This document shows positions 29,539 to 37,361 of a stretch of 64,000 nucleotides of DNA, in pieces (position 1 is the first letter of the stretch; every line of letters starts with the position of its first letter). The stretch is taken from positions 186,001 through 250,000 of the forward strand of contig JAFWDH010000022.1 of the NCBI GenBank assembly GCA_017513135.1. The letters are read 5' to 3'. The position numbers and the translations under genes are program-made. The notes beneath the pieces are model-generated. The model made no database searches, was not told where the DNA came from, and saw only the letters and a list, made by a program, of their open reading frames with translations. The DNA comes from Oscillospiraceae bacterium. GTDB lineage: Bacteria; Bacillota; Clostridia; Oscillospirales; Ruminococcaceae.

Positions 29539-30519
29539 TCAACCCTTCCTCTTGTTTTTATTCTGTTTCTGTTCGTTCTTTTTCTCGTACGCCTTTACTA
29601 TCTCTGTCACCAGCCTGTTTCTAACTATATCACGCTGAGTGAATCTGATTATTTCTATTCCGTTAATATCTGTAAGTATCCTGGTCGCCTCGATCAGACC
29701 GCTCTTCTTTCCGTCAGGCAGGTCTATCTGGGTTATATCTCCGTTGACTATCATTTTGGAGCCGTTGCCGAGCCTTGTCAGGAACATCTTCATCTGCTCG
29801 CTCGTGGTGTTCTGGGCTTCGTCCAGTATTACGAACGAGTTGTCCAGAGTCCTTCCTCTCATATATGCCAGCGGGGCTACCTCTATTACTCCTCTTTCGA
29901 CCTGTTTTTCGTACCCTTCCGGTCCCATCGTATCGAAGAGCGCGTCATAAAGCGGTCTGAGATAGGGGTCTATCTTTGTCTGGAGGTCTCCCGGAAGAAA
30001 CCCCAGCTTCTCACCAGCTTCCACCGCCGGCCTTGTGAGTATTATCCTGCTGACCTCATGATTCTTGAGAGCTGCGACAGCCATCACCACTGAAAGATAT
30101 GTCTTGCCGGTACCGGCAGGCCCTATACCGAAAACGATGCTGTTCTTCCTTATCGCCTCTATGTAGTTCTTCTGCCCGACTGTTTTCGCTTTGATCGGTT
30201 TTCCCTTTGCTGTCACCAGGACGCACTCCCCGTTCAGCGCCTCGAGTGCTTCTTTTTCGCCGGACTTGATCATATTGACGCAATACCTGACTGCCTGATC
30301 ATCAAGCGTTCCGCCGGCATTGAGTATGCCTATCATCTGTTCAACGGTCTGAGAGGCAGCCGTAACATTTGCCTGCTCTCCGGTTATGGAGACGCTCTGT
30401 CCCCGGCCGATGACCTTAACGCCGAATTCCGACTCAAGGAGCCTGATATTCTGATCCAGTATCCCGGATAAAGCTGTCGCCTTCTCAGCCGATCCGAGGT
30501 CAAATTCCATACTTGCCAT
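29539..30519 (-). CDS. phoH: PhoH family ATPase
   Basis: A 326-residue cytoplasmic P-loop protein. It has an N-terminal region of about 110 residues with a KH-like segment, Walker A GPAGTGKT at 133-140, and Walker B VILDEAQN. It ends in a very basic tail (KKNEQKQNKNKRKG). The biochemical role is unsettled; genetic linkage to ybeY across bacteria suggests RNA metabolism. The ATG has GGAG six bases upstream. It is the first gene of a five-gene run and lies divergent to the small gene at 30608. Confidence 0.95.
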   Translation of the reverse strand: MASMEFDLGSAEKATALSGILDQNIRLLESEFGVKVIGRGQSVSITGEQANVTAASQTVEQMIGILNAGGTLDDQAVRYCVNMIKSGEKEALEALNGECVLVTAKGKPIKAKTVGQKNYIEAIRKNSIVFGIGPAGTGKTYLSVVMAVAALKNHEVSRIILTRPAVEAGEKLGFLPGDLQTKIDPYLRPLYDALFDTMGPEGYEKQVERGVIEVAPLAYMRGRTLDNSFVILDEAQNTTSEQMKMFLTRLGNGSKMIVNGDITQIDLPDGKKSGLIEATRILTDINGIEIIRFTQRDIVRNRLVTEIVKAYEKKNEQKQNKNKRKG

Positions 30520-30553
30520 ATGATCTCCGATTAATAGTGTGATACTTCAGGAT

Positions 30554-30581
30554 TTGCAAATAGACTGTGAAATAGTATAAT
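30554..30581 (+). promoter_or_regulatory. Promoter of the 30608 gene
   Basis: TTGCAA at 30554-30559, a 16-base spacer, TATAAT at 30576-30581. The predicted start is near 30588. A TATACT on the opposite strand (30579-30574) overlaps this -10 and could serve phoH, giving a back-to-back arrangement. Confidence 0.65.
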
Positions 30582-30607
30582 AACTCAAAACGAAGGGAGA
30601 ACGCCTT

Positions 30608-30829
30608 ATGTCACAGAAGATCGATTACTTTGACAAAAAAATAACTCCCGCATGTGAGTACTGTGAACTGGGGAGAGATACCAGTGAGTACAATATGATA
30701 CTCTGCAGTAAAAAAGGTATCGTTTCTCCTTATTTCAGATGCCGTCATTTCCGCTACGATCCTCTGAAGCGCACGCCGAAGCGCGATGACGATAAAAAAA
30801 CATATACCCCTTCGGATTTTTCTCTCTGA
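30608..30829 (+). CDS. Small cysteine-rich protein, conserved in Clostridia, unknown function
   Basis: A 73-residue basic protein with four cysteines: CEYC near residues 16-19, then one each at about 33 and 45. It ends in a lysine/aspartate-rich tail. The spacing CxxC...C...C suggests a single metal site. I recognise the general pattern (CEYC-x(n)-LCxKKGIV-x-CRxFRYDPLKR) as a widespread clostridial orphan without an assigned role. The ATG has GGGAGA seven bases upstream, its own promoter at 30554-30581 and a terminator at 30842-30864, so it is a genuine one-gene unit. Confidence 0.85.
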   Translation: MSQKIDYFDKKITPACEYCELGRDTSEYNMILCSKKGIVSPYFRCRHFRYDPLKRTPKRDDDKKTYTPSDFSL

Positions 30830-30841
30830 TCGATACACCCG

Positions 30842-30864
30842 CGGCCGTCTGACGGCCGTTTTTT
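30842..30864 (+). terminator. Terminator after the small cysteine-rich gene
   Basis: CGGCCG repeats at 30842-30847 and 30853-30858 form the stem, followed by six T. It overlaps the stop codon of the converging gene at 30863. Confidence 0.85.
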
Positions 30865-31744
30865 ATTGCGCGTTATACACAAGGAAGCCGTTATCCCCTA
30901 TGCTGAACACCGAGCTCCCGTGGACCGTATGGCACATCAGGTAATCATACCACTTCTGATATCCGTCGTAGCCGAAATGGATCCCGTCCGGCGCTGAATA
31001 GTCCTGTGAAAGATATCCGTCTTCGGTCGTGAACGCCGCGTTGATATCCAGATAATAGATACCCATGTCGATGCACATCTGCCTGAGTCCGGAATTGAAA
31101 GTATCTATATTCTCCTTGGTGAAACTCGGATCTTCCTCAGCCAGCCAAAGCGATACCGGGGGGATCGACTGCACTATTATCATGCAGTCAGGATTCTCCG
31201 ACTTCAGTGTCTGAACGAAATCCCGGTATCCCTCAAGGAGCTCATCAGTGGTCGCCCAGTTGATCCCGTTGGTTCCGAGCATTATGTAAAGCTTTCGCGG
31301 GTTGTAGTATCTGACTGCCTCCGACATGGTGAGTTCTCTGCCTGTGGATGTCGTCGTAAAATCGGAATAGGACGCTGACATCGGATTAACGCCTACCTTA
31401 TAGATGGCATTGAATCCTTCGAACATGTCATATATCGTCAGTCCGGATGTTATGGAATCGCCCATGAACAGCGCGTCATTGAAATAGTCTCTGCTAACCG
31501 GTTCCGAGAGCGCGATCTCTATTCCGCCGCCTGCAGGCGATGAGTCAAGACCAGAGCCGGCAGGGTTTGTCAGTTCAGCGTCACTGTCAGTCGCAATGAA
31601 CGGCTTTGCAGGAGAAGTCCCTTTCATTCCCGTCAAAAACAGCAATACTGAGACAAAGAAAAAGACCGCAGGCAGCACCATGAGCCACCAGCTTCTGCCA
31701 AACCCCTCTGAGAATGACTCTCGTCTTTTACCATCTCTACTCAT
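30863..31744 (-). CDS. Membrane-anchored SGNH/GDSL hydrolase
   Basis: A 293-residue protein with a short basic cytoplasmic N-terminus, one membrane segment (residues about 19-39), a proline/serine-rich linker and an extracellular SGNH hydrolase domain. Block I is GDSIT at 95-99 (Ser97 nucleophile), the LGTNGIN block holds the oxyanion Asn, and DGIHFGYDGY holds the Asp-His pair. Similar clostridial proteins deacetylate or esterify cell-envelope glycans; the substrate here is unknown. I start it at ATG 31744; the longer reading to 31801 runs through promoter-like sequence. There is no SD, and a TGGTATATT element ends six bases before the ATG. Confidence 0.88.
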   Translation of the reverse strand: MSRDGKRRESFSEGFGRSWWLMVLPAVFFFVSVLLFLTGMKGTSPAKPFIATDSDAELTNPAGSGLDSSPAGGGIEIALSEPVSRDYFNDALFMGDSITSGLTIYDMFEGFNAIYKVGVNPMSASYSDFTTTSTGRELTMSEAVRYYNPRKLYIMLGTNGINWATTDELLEGYRDFVQTLKSENPDCMIIVQSIPPVSLWLAEEDPSFTKENIDTFNSGLRQMCIDMGIYYLDINAAFTTEDGYLSQDYSAPDGIHFGYDGYQKWYDYLMCHTVHGSSVFSIGDNGFLVYNAQ

Positions 31745-31750
31745 GTTAAA

Positions 31751-31760
31751 AATATACCAC
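31751..31760 (-). promoter_or_regulatory. Extended -10 directly before the SGNH start codon
   Basis: TGGTATATT on the minus strand (31759-31751) leaves six bases before the ATG at 31744, so the seventh base, the usual +1, is the A of the start codon. The -35 is weak. An alternative TTGACA (31795-31790) with TATACT (31769-31764) has a poor 20-base spacer and would give a 12-base leader, also without SD. Confidence 0.5.
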
Positions 31761-31803
31761 AAGAGTATACAAAATTCACTCTGAAAAAATGTCAAAATCA
31801 ATC

Positions 31804-31829
31804 AAAAAACAGCGGCAAATCACCGCTGT
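31804..31829 (-). terminator. Terminator after tRNA-Thr
   Basis: Stem of 31823-31829 with 31809-31815 (seven base pairs), followed on the minus strand by six T. It lies nine bases beyond the tRNA 3' end. Confidence 0.85.
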
Positions 31830-31837
31830 TCATGAGA

Positions 31838-31913
31838 TGGAGCTGGTGGCCGGACTTGAACCGGCGACCTGCTGATTACGAATCAGCTGCTCTACCGACT
31901 GAGCCACACCAGC
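31838..31913 (-). tRNA. tRNA-Thr(CGT)
   Basis: A 76-base cloverleaf. It has a perfect 7-bp acceptor stem (GCTGGTG with CACCAGC), anticodon stem GCTGA/TCAGC with loop TTCGTAA (anticodon CGT, reads ACG), and a T arm with GGTTCAAGTCC. CCA is encoded. It stands alone with its own promoter and terminator. Confidence 0.97.
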
Positions 31914-31965
31914 ACTTATTGTAATGTGAAAGACAATCTCGGGCTCACTCTTTTGAGCCTGCATC

Positions 31966-31994
31966 ATTTTATCATCAATGGAGCGGCTTAGCAA
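31966..31994 (-). promoter_or_regulatory. Promoter of tRNA-Thr
   Basis: TTGCTA at 31994-31989, a 17-base spacer and TAAAAT at 31971-31966 on the minus strand. The leader of about 45 bases contains a GGCTCA/TGAGCC hairpin at about 31942-31958. Confidence 0.6.
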
Positions 31995-32101
31995 TACTTT
32001 GCCCCGGAATTTGACGGCGTATGCTCCTTCTCAGCTTCTGTACTGCCTGCATAAAGCATCCGTGCGCCTTCAGGCGCGGTACACTTCTCCCTAACGGCTT
32101 T

Positions 32102-32130
32102 TTGACAGTATAATACATATATGTTATAGT
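32102..32130 (+). promoter_or_regulatory. Promoter of the 32187 membrane protein gene
   Basis: TTGACA at 32102-32107, a 17-base spacer, TATAGT at 32125-32130 preceded by TGT (extended -10). The predicted start is near 32137, giving a 50-base leader with AAAGAGG before the ATG. Confidence 0.85.
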
Positions 32131-32186
32131 CTTTTGAGTTTTGAAGTACACTACAGACAGTTTATTTGAAGTAAAGAGGCATCGAT

Positions 32187-33527
32187 ATGCTCAGAGAAAA
32201 ACTCAATTCGATAAATGACGGAGACACTCTGAAAAAAGGAGTTCTTTTCTCTGTTTTCTTCCTTACGGCAATGCTGTTTTCCCTGGAAACAACAGGCTTC
32301 CGCTTATCATTTGCAGCGGTCTTCCTCGTTGCCTCCGCCGCAGTGATATTCTGGGCAAGCAGATGCTTCTCTCTGATGAAAGAGATAGATCTTCTTTTCG
32401 CGCCGATCTTCTGCCTGTGCGGGGCATTCTACGCCGCCGTTCTTCCTCTGACTACTGACGAGATACCTGTAGCCGATGTCATCTCATACGGCGACGGAGC
32501 TACTTTCTCAAGGATCTTCTCTCTCCCGTTTTTCTGGATACTTAAGATATGCGGCGCTTCTGTTGAGACATCAGCGTATTTTGCGCGGTACACGAACCTG
32601 TTCTTCTGCGCTCTGCTTCTTTGGTTCGCAGTTCGCTCGATACCATACTGTAAAGCTCTCAGTGCATCGATCGCCCTGCTTCCTTCCGCGCTCAGAAGTT
32701 TTGCTACTGCAGCACCTCAGGGTACCACGCTTGCAACATCGATGCTCTTTATCGCCCTGGTCATCAGGGCTGCCTACACGCGCGATGACTATGTGATGAG
32801 CAGAAGATACCTTCTGGGACTCACGCTGAGCACTTTGCTAATGCTTTTCTGCAACATATCCGCACTTCCGTTCATCTCGCTTCTTCTTATGATCCCTGCA
32901 GACAGATTCGGCGCTAGAAGAAGATTCCTTCTGTTCTTCGCTGTGATCGCTGTTTTCGTCGTGATCTGCATGACTCTCTGGACGTTCGGCGCCGCCGAAG
33001 CAGTGCTGGCGCCTCTGGAAGGACTTTCAAGAGGCGACCAGGTCAGATTCATCGTGTCACATCCTCTTTACTATCTGACTGTTCTGGTCAGGACGATCTT
33101 CGCCGAGGGCATGAGCATCTTCTCCGAGATATTTGTCGCCATTCCGGTTGCTTATACTGCCGGCAGCGTGATCGCTCTTCCGTGGGTCCTCCCGGTCTCA
33201 TTTATGCTCTGCGTAATGTATACAGCCTATTTTGACGCCGGTCTGTCTCCGAGGCTCGAGAAGATAATAAGGAGCACCGGGATAAGCACACTGATCTTCA
33301 TCGCAGTACAGCTTACTTTCTATTACATGGCAAGGACCCCTGTAGGAAATGATGTCATCCTCGGGATCGACGGAGGAGTCCTTCTCCCTGTCTTCCTGCC
33401 CGCATGCCTTCTGATAAAGCGGCTCTGCAAGCACCCTGCCGCGCCGCAGAAGAATTTTACGGAAGCCCTTATGGTGTTGGGGATCGCCAACATAGCCGCA
33501 GCGCTCTTCATCAGTTTCTCACTTTAA
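32187..33527 (+). CDS. Polytopic membrane protein, DUF2142-like (GT-C fold candidate)
   Basis: A 446-residue protein with about eleven hydrophobic segments and few charged loops. The pattern resembles DUF2142 and other GT-C-type envelope glycan enzymes: an early extracytoplasmic loop with acidic residues (DEIPVADVISYGDGATF, about residues 91-107), then a helix with AVRSIPYCKALSASIALLPSALRSFATAAPQG. This is a pattern-level assignment. It is a one-gene unit with a near-consensus promoter and a strong terminator. No glycan genes adjoin it, so the context adds nothing to the function. Confidence 0.8.
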   Translation: MLREKLNSINDGDTLKKGVLFSVFFLTAMLFSLETTGFRLSFAAVFLVASAAVIFWASRCFSLMKEIDLLFAPIFCLCGAFYAAVLPLTTDEIPVADVISYGDGATFSRIFSLPFFWILKICGASVETSAYFARYTNLFFCALLLWFAVRSIPYCKALSASIALLPSALRSFATAAPQGTTLATSMLFIALVIRAAYTRDDYVMSRRYLLGLTLSTLLMLFCNISALPFISLLLMIPADRFGARRRFLLFFAVIAVFVVICMTLWTFGAAEAVLAPLEGLSRGDQVRFIVSHPLYYLTVLVRTIFAEGMSIFSEIFVAIPVAYTAGSVIALPWVLPVSFMLCVMYTAYFDAGLSPRLEKIIRSTGISTLIFIAVQLTFYYMARTPVGNDVILGIDGGVLLPVFLPACLLIKRLCKHPAAPQKNFTEALMVLGIANIAAALFISFSL

Positions 33528-33554
33528 GATATCGGTCCGGCGACCGATCTGTCT

Positions 33555-33585
33555 GACACGGCATATTGCCGTGTCTTCTTTTTTT
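33555..33585 (+). terminator. Terminator after the 32187 gene
   Basis: Perfect eight-base stem (33555-33562 with 33568-33575), then TTCTTTTTTT. Confidence 0.9.
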
Positions 33586-33588
33586 AGC

Positions 33589-33621
33589 AAAAAAGACAGC
33601 CTGCCTTTAAAGCAGACTGTC
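33589..33621 (-). terminator. Terminator after the TSCPD gene
   Basis: Ten-base stem with one mismatch or wobble (33612-33621 with 33595-33604), followed on the minus strand by six T. It ends the tRNA-Gly/TSCPD transcript. Confidence 0.85.
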
Positions 33622-33658
33622 CGGACTGTTCATTTCACAATTGCGGTCATGTATAGTT

Positions 33659-33913
33659 TCAGTGCTCTGCCGCTATAGCCTCTTTAATGCATTTGGCTAT
33701 CTGGTCGGGGCAAGATGTGGGCTTTCTCCCGCAGGTGATTCCTTCCATGCGCTCGATCGCATCCTCTGCCTTCATTCCCTTGAGAAGGCTCATAATGCCC
33801 TTGAGGTTGCCGTCGCATCCGTTAATAACCGTGACATCCTTGATGATACCGTCAACTATCTCAACAGTAGTCGATACCGAACAGGTTCCTACATTCTTTC
33901 TGGTATAAGTCAT
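33659..33913 (-). CDS. TSCPD domain protein (TIGR03905 type), unknown function
   Basis: An 84-residue protein with the TSCPD motif near residues 66-70 and four cysteines (about residues 11, 33, 61 and 68), plus one more near 74. The family is a short four-cysteine protein related to the C-terminal domain of class II ribonucleotide reductases; no activity is assigned. The ATG has GGGAGG about nine bases upstream. Only 27 bases separate it from the 3' end of tRNA-Gly, with no room for a promoter, so it is probably read from the tRNA promoter. Confidence 0.88.
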   Translation of the reverse strand: MTYTRKNVGTCSVSTTVEIVDGIIKDVTVINGCDGNLKGIMSLLKGMKAEDAIERMEGITCGRKPTSCPDQIAKCIKEAIAAEH

Positions 33914-33940
33914 TATCGTATTCCTCCCTATATACTAAAA

Positions 33941-34014
33941 TGGAGCGGGTGAAGGGAATCGAACCCTCGTGTTCAGCTTGGGAAGCTGACGTTCTGCCAT
34001 TGAACTACACCCGC
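33941..34014 (-). tRNA. tRNA-Gly(CCC)
   Basis: A 74-base cloverleaf. It has a perfect 7-bp acceptor stem (GCGGGTG/CACCCGC), anticodon stem TCAGC/GCTGA with loop TTCCCAA (anticodon CCC, reads GGG), and a T arm with GGTTCGATTCC. CCA is encoded. It has its own promoter at 34027-34055 and no terminator before the TSCPD gene. Confidence 0.97.
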
Positions 34015-34026
34015 ACATCGACTATT

Positions 34027-34055
34027 ATTATATTTAACTCTCAGGTCAATTACAA
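34027..34055 (-). promoter_or_regulatory. Promoter of tRNA-Gly
   Basis: TTGTAA at 34055-34050, a 17-base spacer, TATAAT at 34032-34027 on the minus strand. The predicted start is near 34020, about six bases before the tRNA. Confidence 0.75.
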
Positions 34056-34112
34056 GATTATTTTAGCCTGTTCAGGACCTATGAGAATACCCTGAAAAAA
34101 GGAATGAAAGCC

Positions 34113-35018
34113 TTGATCTATATCAAAGACACAACCGCAGAGCGCGTCTTCCCGGAGAGCTTCGTGTCACGGTATAAATCCGCTGATAGTGCTGCTCTCA
34201 AGGTGGCTGTTTATGTTTTGATACACGGCACTGCGGATGAGTCTGTGCTGGCTGAAGAACTCGGTATCTCTCATTCCGCTGCCATGCGTTCCGTCGATTT
34301 CTGGAAAGATGCAGGTCTTTTCGTTGACGGACCTGAACAGTTGCTCGATTCCGTTCCGGTGAAGCCGATCGCTAAAAGGCAGCGCCATATGTCGCAGAAT
34401 CAGATAGCTGTTGCGCTGCTTGGCAACGAGGAATATGCCGTACTGCTTCAGGAGAGTCAGAGGCTGCTCGGACGTGAGCTCTCGATCAGTGAGAGCAGGC
34501 TGCTTATAGAAACAGTGACAGAGTACGGCACAACGGTGCCTTCGCTTCTGATGATCGAGTCCTACTGGCTCAACACCGAACCGGTAAAGAACGTCCTGAG
34601 CAGAACGGCTTCGACAGCAAAAGAGTGGTCCGAGCTCGGCATTAAAACACTGGAAGAAGCTGAATCGGCTCTTGCGCTGATGGAAAACAGGTATTTTAAC
34701 GCAAAAGCTGTAGCCGCTCTGATGAAAACAGATGTCTCTGAATTCACACGCAAGGAGCGCAGACTGATCAATACTATTTTTGAGGAATACAGTTACGATG
34801 AATCGTTCGTTTCAGAAGTCCTCACAAGGAATCCCGAAGCCGGGCTTCCTTATATATCATCTGTACTGAAAGACTGGCACAAGAAAGGCTACAGGAGCAT
34901 CTCCGATGTCAGGCTCCTGTCAAACACAGCATCAGTGCCGACGAAGCCCAAATCTGCCGAAGACGAAGGTGACTCACTGTTCTGGGAAGCTGTCAGACGG
35001 ATCAACGAGGAAGGATAA
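34113..35018 (+). CDS. DnaD-domain primosomal protein
   Basis: Contains an N-terminal winged-helix region (residues about 20-75: ALKVAVYVLIHGTADESVLAEELGIS) and two C-terminal DnaD/DnaB2-type helical domains (about 110-180 and 200-280). The second ends in an SSVLKDWHKKGYRS motif, the conserved YIxxILxxW-x-x-x-G-like element. By family it helps load the replicative helicase. The start is probably TTG 34113, with AAGGA nine bases away. ATG 34104 directly abuts that SD. It sits one base before a DnaI/DnaC-like ATPase, which supports a joint replication-initiation role. Confidence 0.88.
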   Translation: MIYIKDTTAERVFPESFVSRYKSADSAALKVAVYVLIHGTADESVLAEELGISHSAAMRSVDFWKDAGLFVDGPEQLLDSVPVKPIAKRQRHMSQNQIAVALLGNEEYAVLLQESQRLLGRELSISESRLLIETVTEYGTTVPSLLMIESYWLNTEPVKNVLSRTASTAKEWSELGIKTLEEAESALALMENRYFNAKAVAALMKTDVSEFTRKERRLINTIFEEYSYDESFVSEVLTRNPEAGLPYISSVLKDWHKKGYRSISDVRLLSNTASVPTKPKSAEDEGDSLFWEAVRRINEEG

Positions 35019-35984
35019 ATGGCATATTCGGAAGAAGCGCTCACGCGCGCCAATGAAGAACTGGAAAAAAGAAGACAGACTTATGCCATGAGGACCATGG
35101 AGCTGCAGGAGAAGGTCCGCAGTTCGGTTCCCGGGCTTTCTGATGCTGAGAGAGAATACAGAGCCATGGGTCTGCTCAGAATGAGGGCAAGGCTCTCAGG
35201 CGATGTCCGGGAAGCGGAAAGGCTCTCTGAAGGACTGGCGGAACAGCGGAAAAAGATAGATTCCATGCTTGCAGCCCGCGGCTTTTCCAGATCGGATCTG
35301 GAAGACCAGCATTACTGCCATGAGTGCGGCGACACCGGAGTGCGTCCCGACGGCTCCGTATGCAGCTGCAAGGAACAGTTGATGTCTGAATTCGAGCGTT
35401 CCCGCATTAACAGCATATCTCCTCTTGAGATGTGCACCTTCGATACATTCTCGCTGGATAAGTATTCTTCCGATTCTCCCGACGGAAAGATATCCCCCAG
35501 GGCCAATATGACAGGCATCCTCCGCAGATGCATGGCATATGCCGACTCGTTCCCGAACAGAAGAAACCTGCTGTTGATGGGCAGTTCCGGTCTCGGCAAG
35601 ACACATCTCGCGCTTTCCATAGCAGACAGGCTGATAAAAAAGAACGTAGACGTGGTGTACTGCAGCTGTTCCAGCGTGTTTGACAGGATAAGGGAGGAGA
35701 TGTCTGATTTCTCGCATCACAGCGACACCCTTGAAAGCCTCAAACGCTGTACTCTGCTGATCCTCGATGACCTCGGAAGCGAATACGCGTCAAATCAGAC
35801 CAAGGCTCTTCTTTACGACGTGATCAACTCCAGGATGTCTTCTTCCCTTTCCACTATCATCACGACAAACTACACCAAGAGATCCCAGGTCGAGACGGTG
35901 TACGGAGAGAAGATCTCATCCAGACTGTTCGGCAATTTCGAGTATCTTCCGTTTTTCGGAGACGACATAAGGCTGAAGCACTGA
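35019..35984 (+). CDS. DnaC/DnaI-like helicase loader ATPase
   Basis: A 321-residue protein. It has an N-terminal coiled coil, a zinc-type segment CHECGDTGV then CSC (about residues 105-122), and a C-terminal AAA+ domain with Walker A GSSGLGKT (about 187-194), Walker B LLILDDLGSE and a sensor region TIITTNY. It is the expected loader for the replicative DNA helicase, partner of the DnaD-type protein before it. The ATG follows the previous stop codon directly (TAAATG). Strong hairpin at 35991-36020 downstream. Confidence 0.93.
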   Translation: MAYSEEALTRANEELEKRRQTYAMRTMELQEKVRSSVPGLSDAEREYRAMGLLRMRARLSGDVREAERLSEGLAEQRKKIDSMLAARGFSRSDLEDQHYCHECGDTGVRPDGSVCSCKEQLMSEFERSRINSISPLEMCTFDTFSLDKYSSDSPDGKISPRANMTGILRRCMAYADSFPNRRNLLLMGSSGLGKTHLALSIADRLIKKNVDVVYCSCSSVFDRIREEMSDFSHHSDTLESLKRCTLLILDDLGSEYASNQTKALLYDVINSRMSSSLSTIITTNYTKRSQVETVYGEKISSRLFGNFEYLPFFGDDIRLKH

Positions 35985-36020
35985 AAAGCACGATCCGGAT
36001 GCCGTTTGGCATCCGGATCG
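35984..36020. terminator. Hairpin between the dnaI-like gene and prfB
   Basis: A perfect 14-bp stem (35991-36004 region with 36007-36020) and a four-base loop. T residues follow only in the minus direction (CTTTTC), so it best fits a terminator for prfB, possibly shared by both converging genes. Confidence 0.65.
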
Positions 36021-36067
36021 CGGTATATTCAGGTATTTTCTTTAAGCAGCTTGACTGAAGCAATGCT

Positions 36068-37180
36068 TCAGATCTCACCTCTGCTGTTCATGACAAGATA
36101 GGCATTGATGAATCCGTCAAGATCTCCGTCCATGACCGCATTGATATTACCCATCTCGTAATTTGTCCTGTGATCCTTTACAAGCGTGTACGGCATGAAC
36201 ACATAACTTCTGATCTGGCTTCCCCAGCCTATCTCCATCTGTACGCCTTTGATATCCTCTATCTTGTCCAGATGCTCACGCTCTTTGATCTCAACAAGTT
36301 TTGCCTTTAGCATCTCCATACAGACTTCACGGTTCTGGTGCTGGCTTCTCTCCACCTGGCAGGAGACCACAATTCCAGTGGGAATATGTGTGAGTCTGAC
36401 AGCGGATGATGTCTTGTTGACCTTCTGTCCTCCCTTGCCGCTGGCTCTGTAGACATCCATCTGGATGTCCTCCTCCCTGATCTCGACATTTGTGTCCTTG
36501 CCGATCTCTGGCATGACCTCGAGGGAAGCGAAAGATGTCTGCCTCCTGCTGTTTGCGTCGAATGGTGATATCCTTACAAGGCGGTGGACTCCGTTCTCAC
36601 TCTTCAGGTAACCGTATGCATTTTCTCCCTGGATCATGAAGGTCACGCTCTTCACGCCGGCTTCGTCTCCGTCAAGCCAGTCCATGATGCGCACGCCGAA
36701 TTTGTGTCTTTCAGCCCATCTCGTATACATCCTGTAAAGCATCTGAGCCCAGTCCTGAGCCTCAGTACCTCCGGCTCCGGCATGTATGGTGAGAATGGCA
36801 TTGTTCTTGTCGTACTCACCGGACAGCAGCAGCGCCATCGTCACTTCCTGCAGGGTGCTCTCCAGACTGTCCAGAGACTCCTCGATCTCAGCAAAGACCG
36901 AATCATCATCGGATTCCTCAGCGATCGCGATCAGAGTCTCTGTATCATCGCATTCATCAAGAAGCTTCTTCCTTCTGTTCAGTTTCCCCTTGAGCGATGA
37001 CTGCTCCGCAAAGACAGCCTTGCTCTTCTGAGTATCGTTCCAGAAATCCGGAGCAGCAACCTGCTCGTCGATCCTGGCAAGCTCCTTCGTTATCTCATCA
37101 ACATTGACAGATTTGATCACTTCTTCGACCTTGGCTCTCGCGTTTTCAAACCTGACCCTGTATTCGTCCGGTATAAACAT
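36068..37180 (-). CDS. prfB: Peptide chain release factor 2
   Basis: Class I release factor for UGA and UAA. The 370-residue protein is complete in one frame. The stop-recognition tripeptide SPF is at 205-207 and the catalytic GGQ at 250-252. The site near residue 25 where many bacteria carry a programmed +1 frameshift (CUU UGA C) reads straight through here as sense codons, so the gene lacks that autoregulatory switch. The ATG has GGAGG five bases upstream. A TATAAT on the minus strand at 37217-37212 is a candidate -10 with a weak -35. Confidence 0.98.
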   Translation of the reverse strand: MFIPDEYRVRFENARAKVEEVIKSVNVDEITKELARIDEQVAAPDFWNDTQKSKAVFAEQSSLKGKLNRRKKLLDECDDTETLIAIAEESDDDSVFAEIEESLDSLESTLQEVTMALLLSGEYDKNNAILTIHAGAGGTEAQDWAQMLYRMYTRWAERHKFGVRIMDWLDGDEAGVKSVTFMIQGENAYGYLKSENGVHRLVRISPFDANSRRQTSFASLEVMPEIGKDTNVEIREEDIQMDVYRASGKGGQKVNKTSSAVRLTHIPTGIVVSCQVERSQHQNREVCMEMLKAKLVEIKEREHLDKIEDIKGVQMEIGWGSQIRSYVFMPYTLVKDHRTNYEMGNINAVMDGDLDGFINAYLVMNSRGEI

Positions 37181-37301
37181 AGCATCCTCCAGGTTGTTAT
37201 AGGCGTTGTTTATTATACATAATAATGTCCGATAAAAAAAGTATCAGATCAAAATAGGCAGAACATAAAGCATCTGCCAGGCATGACGGAAAAGGCTTAT
37301 T

Positions 37302-37330
37302 TTGCTATTTACTCTGTTCTGTAATACAAT
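37302..37330 (+). promoter_or_regulatory. Promoter of the 37362 gene
   Basis: TTGCTA at 37302-37307, a 17-base spacer, TACAAT at 37325-37330. The predicted start is near 37337. Confidence 0.6.
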
Positions 37331-37361
37331 TCTAGTTAGCAAAAATCAGAAGGTATCTTAT

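Noticed and set aside
35992-36019. A protein-binding palindrome
   Set aside because: A perfect stem with a four-base loop between two converging genes, followed by T's in one direction, is best explained as a terminator.
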